Below the pieces are notes generated by a model. The model did no database searches and was not told the DNA's origin. It saw only the letters and a program-made list of their open reading frames with translations. From contig JAKDLE010000285.1 in the NCBI GenBank assembly GCA_030453005.1, positions 1 to 5,084 of the forward strand: 5,084 nt of DNA, read 5' to 3'. Below are positions 1 through 5,084 of the stretch, in pieces (within the stretch, counting starts at the first letter, position 1; every line of letters begins with the position of its first letter). Origin of the DNA: Pseudonocardia sp. GTDB taxonomy: Bacteria > Actinomycetota > Actinomycetes > Mycobacteriales > Pseudonocardiaceae. A program made the position numbers and the translations under genes.

Positions 1-1
1 G

Positions 2-553
2 GGTGCCCCGGCTCCGGCGGTGCGCCCCGGCGCGGGGTGGCTGATCGCCGCCGGGACCGGCGCGCTCGTGGCCGTCGCCATCGGGGTGTACGGGCGGGTC
101 CACGAGCCCGCGTTCTTCGCGATCAACGTCGGCGGCTTCTCCAGCGGCACCGCGGCGAAGGCCTGGCTCGCGACGATCGCGGTCGTGCTGGCCGTGGTCC
201 AGGTCGTCTCGGCGATGATCATGTATGGGCGGCTCCCGTCGATCACCGCGCCGTCCTGGGCCGGCCCGCTGCACCGCTGGTCGGGCCGGGTCGCCGTACT
301 GGTCACGGTGCCCGTCGCCGTGCACTGCCTCTACGCGCTCGGGTTCCAGTTCGGCGAGCCGCGGGTGCTGGTGCACTCGCTGTTCGGCTGCTTCCTCTAC
401 GGGGCGTTCGTCGCGAAGATGCTGCTGCTGAACCGGCAGGGCGCTCCGAAGTGGACGCTCCCGGTGTTCGGCGGCGCCGTGTTCACCGCGCTCGTCGCGC
501 TCTGGCTCACCTCCTCGGTGTGGTTCTTCGCCACCTCCGGCCTCACGTTCTGA
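2..553 (+). CDS. DUF6529-type five-helix membrane protein, 5' partial
   Basis: The frame is open to the left edge (residues GAPAPA precede the first in-window start), so the gene probably begins outside the window. The GTG at 20 would give 177 aa. With that numbering, hydrophobic segments lie near residues 6-25, 48-69, 91-109, 118-137 and 145-170, so I predict five membrane helices. Histidines fall at H85 (LHRW), H102 and H119. The last two sit in helices 3 and 4, and H85 just before helix 3, an arrangement reminiscent of haem-binding cytochrome b561 or ferric-reductase-like domains. Haem binding is inference. The overall pattern resembles actinobacterial proteins annotated as DUF6529, whose function is not established to my knowledge. 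The TGA stop overlaps an in-frame ATG of the Rieske gene by one base (TGATG), so the two are probably translated from one mRNA. A membrane redox partner of that Rieske protein is the most economical role. Confidence 0.8.
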   Translation, partial: GAPAPAVRPGAGWLIAAGTGALVAVAIGVYGRVHEPAFFAINVGGFSSGTAAKAWLATIAVVLAVVQVVSAMIMYGRLPSITAPSWAGPLHRWSGRVAVLVTVPVAVHCLYALGFQFGEPRVLVHSLFGCFLYGAFVAKMLLLNRQGAPKWTLPVFGGAVFTALVALWLTSSVWFFATSGLTF

Positions 554-554
554 T

Positions 555-558
555 GGAG
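555..558 (+). promoter_or_regulatory. Shine-Dalgarno GGAG that decides the Rieske start
   Basis: GGAG ends 6 bases before the ATG at 565. The earlier in-frame ATG at 553 has no purine-rich sequence ahead of it. The motif lies just after the stop of the upstream gene, consistent with coupled translation. Confidence 0.6.
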
Positions 559-564
559 ACGACC

Positions 565-996
565 ATGACGACCGAACTCGGCCGCCGAACCGTGCTCGCC
601 TCGGCCTGCGGGATCGCCTGCGGCGCCGCGCTCACCGGATGTGCAGGCTACGGACCTGGCCGGGCCACTCCCGCCACTCCCGGCACGCCAGCGGCGGCGG
701 CAGGCGGCGGTGCCATCCCGCTCGCCGCCGTCGCGGACATCCCCGTCGGCGGCGGGGTGGTCGTCGCGGCGCAGGACACGGTGGTGACCCAGCCCGTCGA
801 GGGCGAGTTCAAGGCGTTCACCGCCACCTGTACGCACCAGGGCTGTCTGGTCGCCACCGTCACGGACACGATCAACTGCGTATGCCACGGCAGCACGTTC
901 GCGGTGGCCGACGGTTCGGTCGTTGCGGGTCCCGCCCCGGCCCCGCTGGCGGAGAAGGCGATCACCGTGGCCGACGGGGCCGTCCTACTCGCCTAA
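565..996 (+). CDS. Rieske [2Fe-2S] Tat-type lipoprotein
   Basis: This 143-aa protein opens with a twin-arginine signal (R7-R8, GRRTVLA), a short hydrophobic stretch and a lipobox LTGC ending at C26. It is therefore probably exported folded by Tat and lipid-anchored on the outer face of the membrane. Residues 30-50 are a Pro/Ala/Gly/Thr linker. The Rieske fold covers about 51-143. Both cluster motifs are intact: CTHQGC at 89-94 and CVCHGSTF at 105-112. By analogy with bc1 Rieske proteins, C89, H91, C105 and H108 bind the 2Fe-2S cluster, and C94 and C107 form the disulfide. It is a stand-alone domain, much smaller than QcrA, so it is not the bc1 subunit. The start at 565 was chosen over 553 (four more residues) for its GGAG. 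Two extra cysteines in the signal region (C15, C19) are unusual. It likely exchanges electrons with the DUF6529 protein upstream; donor and acceptor are unknown. Confidence 0.93.
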   Translation: MTTELGRRTVLASACGIACGAALTGCAGYGPGRATPATPGTPAAAAGGGAIPLAAVADIPVGGGVVVAAQDTVVTQPVEGEFKAFTATCTHQGCLVATVTDTINCVCHGSTFAVADGSVVAGPAPAPLAEKAITVADGAVLLA

Positions 997-1754
997 GTCG
1001 AGCGAGCGGCACTCTCGCCCAGCCTGGTTGGGTGAGAGTGCCGTTCGCTCTGCCGTCCGCGTCGTGTCGAACCGCGCAGCTCCGCCAGGTGGTCGCGCTG
1101 CCGCGCCACGAACGCGGCGTCGACCGGGTCGCCGTGGCCCGGCACCACGACACGCGGCTCCCGCGCCAACAGCTCGTCGAGGGTGTCGGGCCATTCGGAC
1201 AGCACCGAGTCGGCGCCCACCGACGGAGGCGCGCCCTGCTCCACGAGGTCACCGGCGAACACCACGTCGTCGACGTGCACGACCAGGTCATGGTCGGTGT
1301 GTCCGCGGCCGAGGTGGAGCAGGTCCGCGCGGCGACCGCCGAGGTCGAGCGTCACCGGGGCGACGTGGTCGGGCGGCGGAGGGTCGGTGGCGGCCAGCGC
1401 GTCGGCGGTGTCGGGGTCGTCCTCGGACCGGTAGTGAGCCGCCCACTCCGCGCGCTGCGCCTGTGCCGTCGCCGTGACCGCCGCGGCACACGCCGGGAGG
1501 GCGTACACCGGGCAGGGGAGGAACGCGCCCGTGCCGAAGCAGTGGTCGAAGTGCGCGTGCGTGATCGCGACGACGAGCGGCAGTGCCGTCACGCCGCGCA
1601 CGACCGCAGCCCACTCGGCTCCCTGCCGGGCGTCACCGCGGGTGTCGACCACCAGTGCCCGCTCCTCGCCGAGCACGAGCCCGACCGTGAGGTCGAGCTC
1701 GGCGTGGCGCCGGGCCAGCACGCCGTCACCGACCTCGATCCAGCGTCCCTCCAC
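993..1754 (-). CDS. MBL-fold metallo-hydrolase
   Basis: The 253-aa product has the full metallo-beta-lactamase-fold metal set: THAHFDH at 65-71 (H66, H68, D70, H71), GHTDHD at 151-156 (H152), AGD at 167-169 (D169) and PGHGD at 205-209 (H207). These should bind two metal ions and activate water for hydrolysis. No signal peptide or membrane segment is seen, so it is probably cytoplasmic. The substrate cannot be read from sequence; glyoxalase-II-like thioester hydrolysis is only one option. The GTG at 1754 is the best start because it directly precedes the conserved-looking opening WIEVGDGVLARR. No clear Shine-Dalgarno precedes it, and it lies 19 bases after the ComB-like stop, implying co-transcription. 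The last 17 or so residues (236-252) are encoded by the 1000-1050 hairpin and look non-family. The TAG at 993-995 overlaps the 3' end of the convergent Rieske gene. Confidence 0.9.
   Translation of the reverse strand: MEGRWIEVGDGVLARRHAELDLTVGLVLGEERALVVDTRGDARQGAEWAAVVRGVTALPLVVAITHAHFDHCFGTGAFLPCPVYALPACAAAVTATAQAQRAEWAAHYRSEDDPDTADALAATDPPPPDHVAPVTLDLGGRRADLLHLGRGHTDHDLVVHVDDVVFAGDLVEQGAPPSVGADSVLSEWPDTLDELLAREPRVVVPGHGDPVDAAFVARQRDHLAELRGSTRRGRQSERHSHPTRLGESAARST
1000..1050. terminator. Long hairpin, probable bidirectional terminator or dispersed repeat
   Basis: Bases 1000-1021 pair with 1029-1050 (22 bp with two G.U wobbles). The loop can close further (1022-1023 with 1027-1028, one more wobble) to 24 bp around the triloop CTG. 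It begins 3 bases after the Rieske TAA and sits at the junction of two convergent genes, the classic place for a shared terminator. Neither side carries a T tract, which is common for actinobacterial hairpins. The stem lies inside the 3' end of the opposing MBL gene. Its length and regularity would also fit a mobile palindromic repeat present elsewhere in the genome; no second copy is seen in this window. Confidence 0.75.
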
Positions 1755-1773
1755 GGCGGCGACGGTAGCCGGA

Positions 1774-2499
1774 TCATGGTGCCGCCAGGAACCCGTCCGA
1801 CCGCATCCGCGGCGCCACGGGGCTGACATCGTGTGCGGCCGCCAGGTCGATGTCGGCGGCGAAGCCGTCGGCGATGAGCTCCCGCCCCGACGCCAGCCCA
1901 CCGAGCACCGCTGCCAGGCCCCGTGCGCGGGCCGCGGCGAACAGATCGGCGGCCGCGTCGGCCTCGGGGGAGCGATCGGTGAGCGCCGCGGCGATCGCGC
2001 CCGCACCGAGTGCGTCCTCCATCGCCACCCGCATCGTCCCGTCCGGCCACCGCTCCCCGGCGGGCACCAGTCCCGCCGGGCCGTCGACCCCGCGCAGGGC
2101 TGCGGCAACCGCCGAGGCGTTACGCAGGCATCCGGCGAACAGCTCGGTGCCGCGGGCGGCGGTGCAGAGGGTGGCTCCGTTCGGGGACGGCAGCGCGAGC
2201 CGCGTCCCGCTCGCCAGCCCGGCCAGCGACGAGGGACGCAGCGAGGGCCCGTCACCGTGCCGGTCGCCCGCCTGCACGGCGCCGCGCGCCGCCGCGGCGG
2301 CGGGGTCGGCCGAGCGCTGGGGCAGAACGGCGGCGCCGCGTCCCACTGCGATGTCCGCCGTCGTGCAGAACGACAGCACGTCCACGACGACGACCGCCGC
2401 ACACTCCGCGGCCAGCAGCTCGATCCCCTCGACACCCCACTCCAGCCGGACCCGGTACAGGCGCTGACGGTGCTCGGTCCGAGGCTGGTGGGCGATCAC
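1774..2499 (-). CDS. 2-phosphosulfolactate phosphatase family protein (ComB-like)
   Basis: From GTG 2499 this is 241 aa, close to the usual ComB length. Family-typical stretches are visible: RVRLEWGVEG (16-25), VVVVDVLSF (36-44), LPSPNGATLC (103-112), NASAV (127-131), PAGERWPDG (146-154) and MEDALGAGAI (160-169). In methanogens ComB is a Mg-dependent phosphatase that removes phosphate from 2-phosphosulfolactate in coenzyme M synthesis. Most actinobacteria are not known to make coenzyme M and no other pathway gene is nearby, so the true substrate is uncertain. The only other upstream start in frame is ATG 2610 (278 aa). It adds 37 residues without family resemblance and has no Shine-Dalgarno. 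A TAGCGT box ends 7 bases before the GTG, so a leaderless message is possible. The stop also overlaps an out-of-frame ATG (ATGA) that is not the start of the next gene. Confidence 0.85.
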   Translation of the reverse strand: MIAHQPRTEHRQRLYRVRLEWGVEGIELLAAECAAVVVVDVLSFCTTADIAVGRGAAVLPQRSADPAAAAARGAVQAGDRHGDGPSLRPSSLAGLASGTRLALPSPNGATLCTAARGTELFAGCLRNASAVAAALRGVDGPAGLVPAGERWPDGTMRVAMEDALGAGAIAAALTDRSPEADAAADLFAAARARGLAAVLGGLASGRELIADGFAADIDLAAAHDVSPVAPRMRSDGFLAAP

Positions 2500-2506
2500 G
2501 GCCGTG

Positions 2507-2512
2507 ACGCTA
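2507..2512 (-). promoter_or_regulatory. Candidate -10 box for the ComB-like/MBL pair
   Basis: TAGCGT on the minus strand fits the loose actinobacterial -10 pattern TANNNT. Seven bases separate it from the GTG at 2499, so transcription would start at or near the start codon. No recognisable -35 lies 16-19 bases upstream, and the motif is short enough to occur by chance. Confidence 0.3.
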
Positions 2513-2614
2513 TTGCGCTGACCGCCGGTGGCGTGCCCCGGCCTCCCTGATCGTCGTCCGTGAACGGCGGAGGCGATGGAGCACGTTGCCGGTTCCCGGA
2601 CGGTGATCATGAGG

Positions 2615-2628
2615 GCCCGTGGTCGGGC
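2615..2628 (-). terminator. Weak hairpin after the ABC gene
   Basis: GCCCG and CGGGC form a 5-bp GC stem around a 4-base loop, starting 5 bases after the ABC stop codon. It has no T tract. It may attenuate read-through into the ComB-like gene, but such small GC stems are common here. The rest of the 2500-2633 gap shows no gene. Confidence 0.25.
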
Positions 2629-2633
2629 TCCGG

Positions 2634-4583
2634 CTACGCCGACACGGCGCCGACCTCCGCGAGGTCGTTCGGACCCGAGGGTGCGCTCTCCGGCTCAGCA
2701 AGCCGGACCGGGCCGGGAGCCGCAGGCTGGTCGAACTGGGTGTGGTGCAGCTCGGCGTAGCGCCCGTCGAGGGCGAGGAGCTCGGCGTGGGTGCCGCGCT
2801 CGACGATGCGGCCCTGCTCCAGTACGAGTATCTGGTCGGCGGCGCGGACCGTGGACAGCCGGTGGGCGATGACGATCGCGGTGCGCCCCTCCAACGCCTC
2901 GGCGAGCGCCTCCTGCACGGCGGCCTCGGATGTGGAGTCGAGATGTGCGGTGGCCTCGTCGAGCACCACCACCCGGGGTGAGACGAGCAGGAGCCGGGCG
3001 ATCGTGAGGCGCTGGCGCTCACCGCCGGAGAGCCGGGATCCGCGTTCGCCGACGACGGTGTCCAGACCGTCGGGCAGCGAGGCGACCAGATCGCCCAGGC
3101 GGGCGCGGCGCAGCGCCGACCACAGCTCGTCTTCACCCGCCTCGGGCCGGGCGAGCAACAGGTTGGCGCGGATCGACTCGTGGAACAGGTGCCCGTCCTG
3201 GGTGACCAGGCCCAGCGCGGCGCGGATCGTGTGCGAGGACAGGCGCCGGACGTCGACGCCGCCGAGGCTCACCGACCCCGAGTCGGCGTCGTAGAGGCGG
3301 GGGAGCAGTTGCGCGATCGTGGACTTGCCCGCCCCCGAAAACCCCACCAGCGCGATCATCTGCCCGGCCTCGGCGCGGAAGGACACCTCGTGCAGCACGT
3401 CGTCGCCCCCGCGGGCGTCGAGTACCGCCACCTCCTCCAGCGACGCCAGCGACACCCGCTCGGCCGCGGGGTAGCCGAAGCGGACTCGCGAGAACTCCAC
3501 CGCCAGCGGCCCGTCGGGCAGCGGTGCGGGGGAGGCCGGCTCGGCGATCAGCGGCACCAGGTCGAGTACCTCGAACACCCGCTCGAAGCTCACCAGCGCC
3601 GTCATCACGTCGAGCCGTGCGCCGGCGAGCGCGGTGAGCGGTGCGTACAGGCCGGTGATCAGCAGCGACAGGGCCACGACATCACCGGTGGCCATCCCTC
3701 CGGTGAGCGCGTAGTACCCGCCGAGGCCGTAGACCAGCGCCAGCGCGAGCGCGGAGACCAGCGTCAACGCCGTCACGAAGATCCACTGCACCATCGCGGT
3801 GCGCACCCCGATGTCGCGTACGCGGGCCGCGCGGGCGACGAACTCAGCGGTCTCCTCGTCGGGCCTGCCGAACAGCTTGACCAGGGTGGCGCCCGGGGCG
3901 GAGAACCGCTCGGTCATCTGCGTGCCCATCCGGGCGTCGTGCTCGGCGGCCTCGCGCTGCAGCACGGCCAACCGTCGCCCGACCCGGCGCGCGGGCAGCA
4001 CGAACACCGGCAGCAGCACCAGCGCGAGCACCGTGACCTGCCACGACAAGGTGAGCATCACCGCCAGCGTGAGCGCGAGCGTCACCAGGTTGCCCACCAC
4101 GCCGGACAGCGTGTCGCTGAACGCGCGCTGCGCCCCGATCACGTCGTTGTTGAGCCTGCTCACCAGCGCCCCGGTGCGGGTGCGGGTGAAGAACGCCACC
4201 GGCTGGCGCTGGACGTGGTCGAACACGGCGGCGCGCAGGTCGAGGATCAGGCCCTCGCCGAGGGTGGAGGACAGCCAACGCTGCGCCACGCCGAGCACCG
4301 CCACGACCACGGCGATCACCGCGATCAACGCCGCGAGACCCAGCACGGTGCCCATCGAGCCGCCCCCGACGATGGCGTCGACCACCCGCCCGGCGAGCAC
4401 CGGCGTGGCCACCGCGAGCGCGGCGCCGACCACGCTGAGCGCGAGGAACGCGACGAGCCTGCGGCCGTGGGGCCGGGCGAACCCGGCGATCCGGCGCAGT
4501 GTGGCCGGTGAGAAGAAACGTCGCTCGTGGTGGGCGTGGGCCGATTGGTACATCGAGTGCCACGCCACCATCTCCATGCTCAT
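2634..4583 (-). CDS. ABC exporter half-transporter (fused TMD-NBD)
   Basis: This 649-aa protein has one type I exporter membrane domain followed by one ATPase domain, so it should work as a dimer, with itself or a partner. Predicted helices lie near residues 43-63, 80-100, 160-179, 183-198, 265-287 and 300-316. ATPase motifs are intact: A-loop Y371, Walker A GFSGAGKST 414-422 (K420), Q-loop Q462, signature LSGGE 518-522, Walker B VVVLDE 538-543 (catalytic E543) and H-loop H574. Position 415 is Phe where Pro is usual. About 20 extra residues (roughly 373-396) sit between the A-loop and the start of the conserved core. I recall a similar stretch in related actinobacterial exporters. Residues 617-649 are a Pro/Ala/Glu-rich tail. 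ATG 4583 was chosen because AAGGAG precedes it by 6 bases; a TTG at 4700 in frame coincides with the likely -35. The substrate is unknown (lipid, peptide or drug are all possible). Confidence 0.95.
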   Translation of the reverse strand: MSMEMVAWHSMYQSAHAHHERRFFSPATLRRIAGFARPHGRRLVAFLALSVVGAALAVATPVLAGRVVDAIVGGGSMGTVLGLAALIAVIAVVVAVLGVAQRWLSSTLGEGLILDLRAAVFDHVQRQPVAFFTRTRTGALVSRLNNDVIGAQRAFSDTLSGVVGNLVTLALTLAVMLTLSWQVTVLALVLLPVFVLPARRVGRRLAVLQREAAEHDARMGTQMTERFSAPGATLVKLFGRPDEETAEFVARAARVRDIGVRTAMVQWIFVTALTLVSALALALVYGLGGYYALTGGMATGDVVALSLLITGLYAPLTALAGARLDVMTALVSFERVFEVLDLVPLIAEPASPAPLPDGPLAVEFSRVRFGYPAAERVSLASLEEVAVLDARGGDDVLHEVSFRAEAGQMIALVGFSGAGKSTIAQLLPRLYDADSGSVSLGGVDVRRLSSHTIRAALGLVTQDGHLFHESIRANLLLARPEAGEDELWSALRRARLGDLVASLPDGLDTVVGERGSRLSGGERQRLTIARLLLVSPRVVVLDEATAHLDSTSEAAVQEALAEALEGRTAIVIAHRLSTVRAADQILVLEQGRIVERGTHAELLALDGRYAELHHTQFDQPAAPGPVRLAEPESAPSGPNDLAEVGAVSA

Positions 4584-4589
4584 CGGGCG

Positions 4590-4595
4590 CTCCTT
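4590..4595 (-). promoter_or_regulatory. Strong Shine-Dalgarno of the ABC exporter
   Basis: AAGGAG on the minus strand ends 6 bases before ATG 4583. It is the best ribosome binding site in the window and settles the ABC start against the in-frame TTG at 4700. Confidence 0.85.
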
Positions 4596-4623
4596 CGTGA
4601 GGGGTCGGACCAGTGTGGCGCGA

Positions 4624-4662
4624 GGCACCGACAATCTCGCCGACGTCGGCTGCCGCGGTGCC
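4624..4662. repeat. Nested inverted repeats in the ABC 5' leader
   Basis: An outer pair, GGCACCG at 4624-4630 and CGGTGCC at 4656-4662, encloses a perfect 12-bp palindrome GCCGACGTCGGC at 4639-4650. If the promoter at 4670-4700 is right, both lie in the transcribed leader just after the start point. A repressor operator and an RNA hairpin are both possible. GC-rich palindromes of this size can also arise by chance. Confidence 0.45.
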
Positions 4663-4669
4663 GGAGCGG

Positions 4670-4700
4670 ACGCTATGAGTTGCAGTGAAGTTGAGGTCAA
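4670..4700 (-). promoter_or_regulatory. Candidate promoter of the ABC exporter with 19-bp spacer
   Basis: On the minus strand TTGACC (4700-4695) and TAGCGT (4675-4670) are separated by 19 bases. The -35 lies in a dyad TTGA-CC-TCAA (4691-4700). The spacer holds two AGTTG units (plus strand 4678-4682 and 4689-4693) 11 bp apart. A spacer this long is typical of MerR-family activated promoters, so the gene may be inducible; no regulator gene is in the window. The predicted leader is about 80 bases. Confidence 0.5.
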
Positions 4701-4736
4701 GGCGGCGGGGGCTGCCCGGCTTGATGTGTTCTACGT

Positions 4737-4742
4737 TACACT
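4737..4742 (+). promoter_or_regulatory. Candidate -10 box of the M50 peptidase gene
   Basis: TACACT fits the actinobacterial -10 and ends 7 bases before GTG 4750, so a leaderless transcript is likely. An overlapping TACGTT at 4732-4737 is an alternative. No clear -35 is visible at the right distance. GAAAGG abuts the GTG with no spacing and is badly placed to act as a Shine-Dalgarno. Confidence 0.45.
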
Positions 4743-4749
4743 CGAAAGG

Positions 4750-5084
4750 GTGAACACCCAGGTCGTCGGGCCGTCCCTGGTCGGTCAGGACGTCGTGGCC
4801 GCGATGGGCGTCGCGATGCTGTTCCTGCTGGCCTGGTCGCCCACCGCGCAGTGGCTCGGCCCGCTCGTCACCGTGGCGCACGAGGGCGGTCACATGGTCG
4901 TCCTCCTGCTCACCGGTCGCGGGGTCCAGCACTTCTCCCTGACGGACGGCGGCGGCGGGGCGACGCAACCCTCGCGGGACGGCTGGATCTCGTCGATCCT
5001 CAGCGGAGTCGCGGGCTACACGACACCGCCCCTCGTCGGCCGCCTCGGGGTCGGGGTGGGGGGGGAGGGGGAGGCGGGGGGGGT
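4750..5084 (+). CDS. M50-type membrane metallopeptidase, 3' partial
   Basis: The frame from GTG 4750 stays open to the window end (111 codons), so only the N-terminal part is present. A first hydrophobic segment lies at about residues 15-29. The second (about 36-54) carries HEGGH at 44-48, matching the HExxH zinc-binding and catalytic motif of M50 (site-2-protease-like) peptidases. The rest matches the look of the small M50B-like actinobacterial proteins: TGR after the second helix, a short polar loop with GGGGATQPS, then GVAGYTTPPLVG (86-97). The second zinc ligand and remaining helices are missing. M50 enzymes cut substrates within the membrane; whether this subfamily is proteolytic is unproven. 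From about residue 98 the translation (RLGVGVGGEGEAGG) stops resembling the family, probably from bad sequence. It is divergent from the ABC gene. Confidence 0.85.
   Translation, partial: MNTQVVGPSLVGQDVVAAMGVAMLFLLAWSPTAQWLGPLVTVAHEGGHMVVLLLTGRGVQHFSLTDGGGGATQPSRDGWISSILSGVAGYTTPPLVGRLGVGVGGEGEAGG
5047..5084. other. G-rich low-complexity end, probable artefact
   Basis: Between 5053 and 5083, 27 of 31 bases are G. The run begins inside the M50 reading frame, where a normal hydrophobic helix would be expected. It looks like poly-G read ends carried into the assembly at a contig edge, so these bases should not be trusted. Confidence 0.7.

Noticed and set aside
37..996. A 319-aa fusion protein ending in the Rieske domain
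   Set aside because: Residues before the ATG at 553 are an Arg-rich shadow of the DUF6529 gene; the signal peptide begins at ATG 565.
1589..1777. A gene starting at the ATG that overlaps the ComB-like stop (ATGA)
   Set aside because: This frame reads as Arg/Ser/Pro-rich shadow; the metal-binding motifs of the MBL protein are in a different frame.
993..2435. A single 480-aa minus-strand protein fusing extra N-terminal sequence to the MBL domain
   Set aside because: The first 227 residues are out-of-frame reading of the ComB-like gene (Arg/Ser/Pro-rich); the MBL domain starts sensibly at GTG 1754.
1474..2550. A 358-codon plus-strand frame opposite the MBL and ComB-like genes
   Set aside because: Composition-driven frame with Arg/Gly/Pro-rich translation; the minus strand carries two recognisable enzyme families over the same bases.
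3180..4511. A 443-codon open frame on the plus strand opposite the ABC exporter
   Set aside because: It is the antisense shadow of a clear ABC gene in high-GC DNA; its translation is rich in Arg, His, Gln and Gly with no recognisable domain and no ribosome binding site.
4584..4700. N-terminal extension of the ABC exporter from TTG 4700
   Set aside because: The TTG coincides with the likely -35 box, the extension has no domain character, and ATG 4583 has a near-perfect Shine-Dalgarno.
5053..5083. G-quadruplex or G-rich regulatory repeat
   Set aside because: It sits in the middle of a conserved reading frame at a contig edge and is better explained by poly-G read tails.

Overview
The window is high-GC DNA with dense genes, GTG starts, start-stop overlaps and sparse Shine-Dalgarno sequences. 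This points to an actinobacterium, probably Pseudonocardiaceae-like; that placement is an impression from protein style and base composition, not a search. The window looks like a whole short contig. The first gene is open at its left edge, and the right edge dissolves into a G-rich run that looks like sequencing artefact.

Layout, left to right. Positions 2-996 (+) hold a compact two-gene unit: a five-helix membrane protein of the DUF6529 type (5' truncated), then a Tat-type lipoprotein with a complete Rieske [2Fe-2S] motif. They could form a small membrane-anchored electron-transfer module. A 24-bp hairpin at 1000-1050 follows 3 bases after the Rieske stop. It lies between convergent genes and is also read as the C-terminal tail of the opposing gene. 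Positions 993-4583 (-) hold three genes in one direction: an ABC exporter half-transporter (transcribed first), a ComB-like 2-phosphosulfolactate phosphatase family protein, and an MBL-fold metallo-hydrolase. The last two are 19 bases apart and probably co-transcribed. Positions 4584-4749 are a divergent control region. It has a plausible promoter with a 19-bp spacer for the ABC gene, nested dyads in the ABC leader, and a -10 box 7 bases ahead of the GTG of the next gene. Positions 4750-5084 (+) hold the N-terminal part of an M50-type membrane metallopeptidase with an HEGGH zinc motif, cut by the contig end.

How the genes relate: the DUF6529/Rieske pair is the only convincing functional partnership. 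ComB-like phosphatase plus MBL hydrolase is a plausible enzyme pair of unknown substrate, because no other coenzyme M gene is present. The ABC exporter and the M50 peptidase share only the divergent intergenic region. I saw no RNA gene, CRISPR array, insertion sequence or phage gene. Most of the window is ordinary housekeeping or accessory actinobacterial content. The items most worth a second look are the hairpin-coded protein tail, the ABC promoter architecture, and the artefactual right end.
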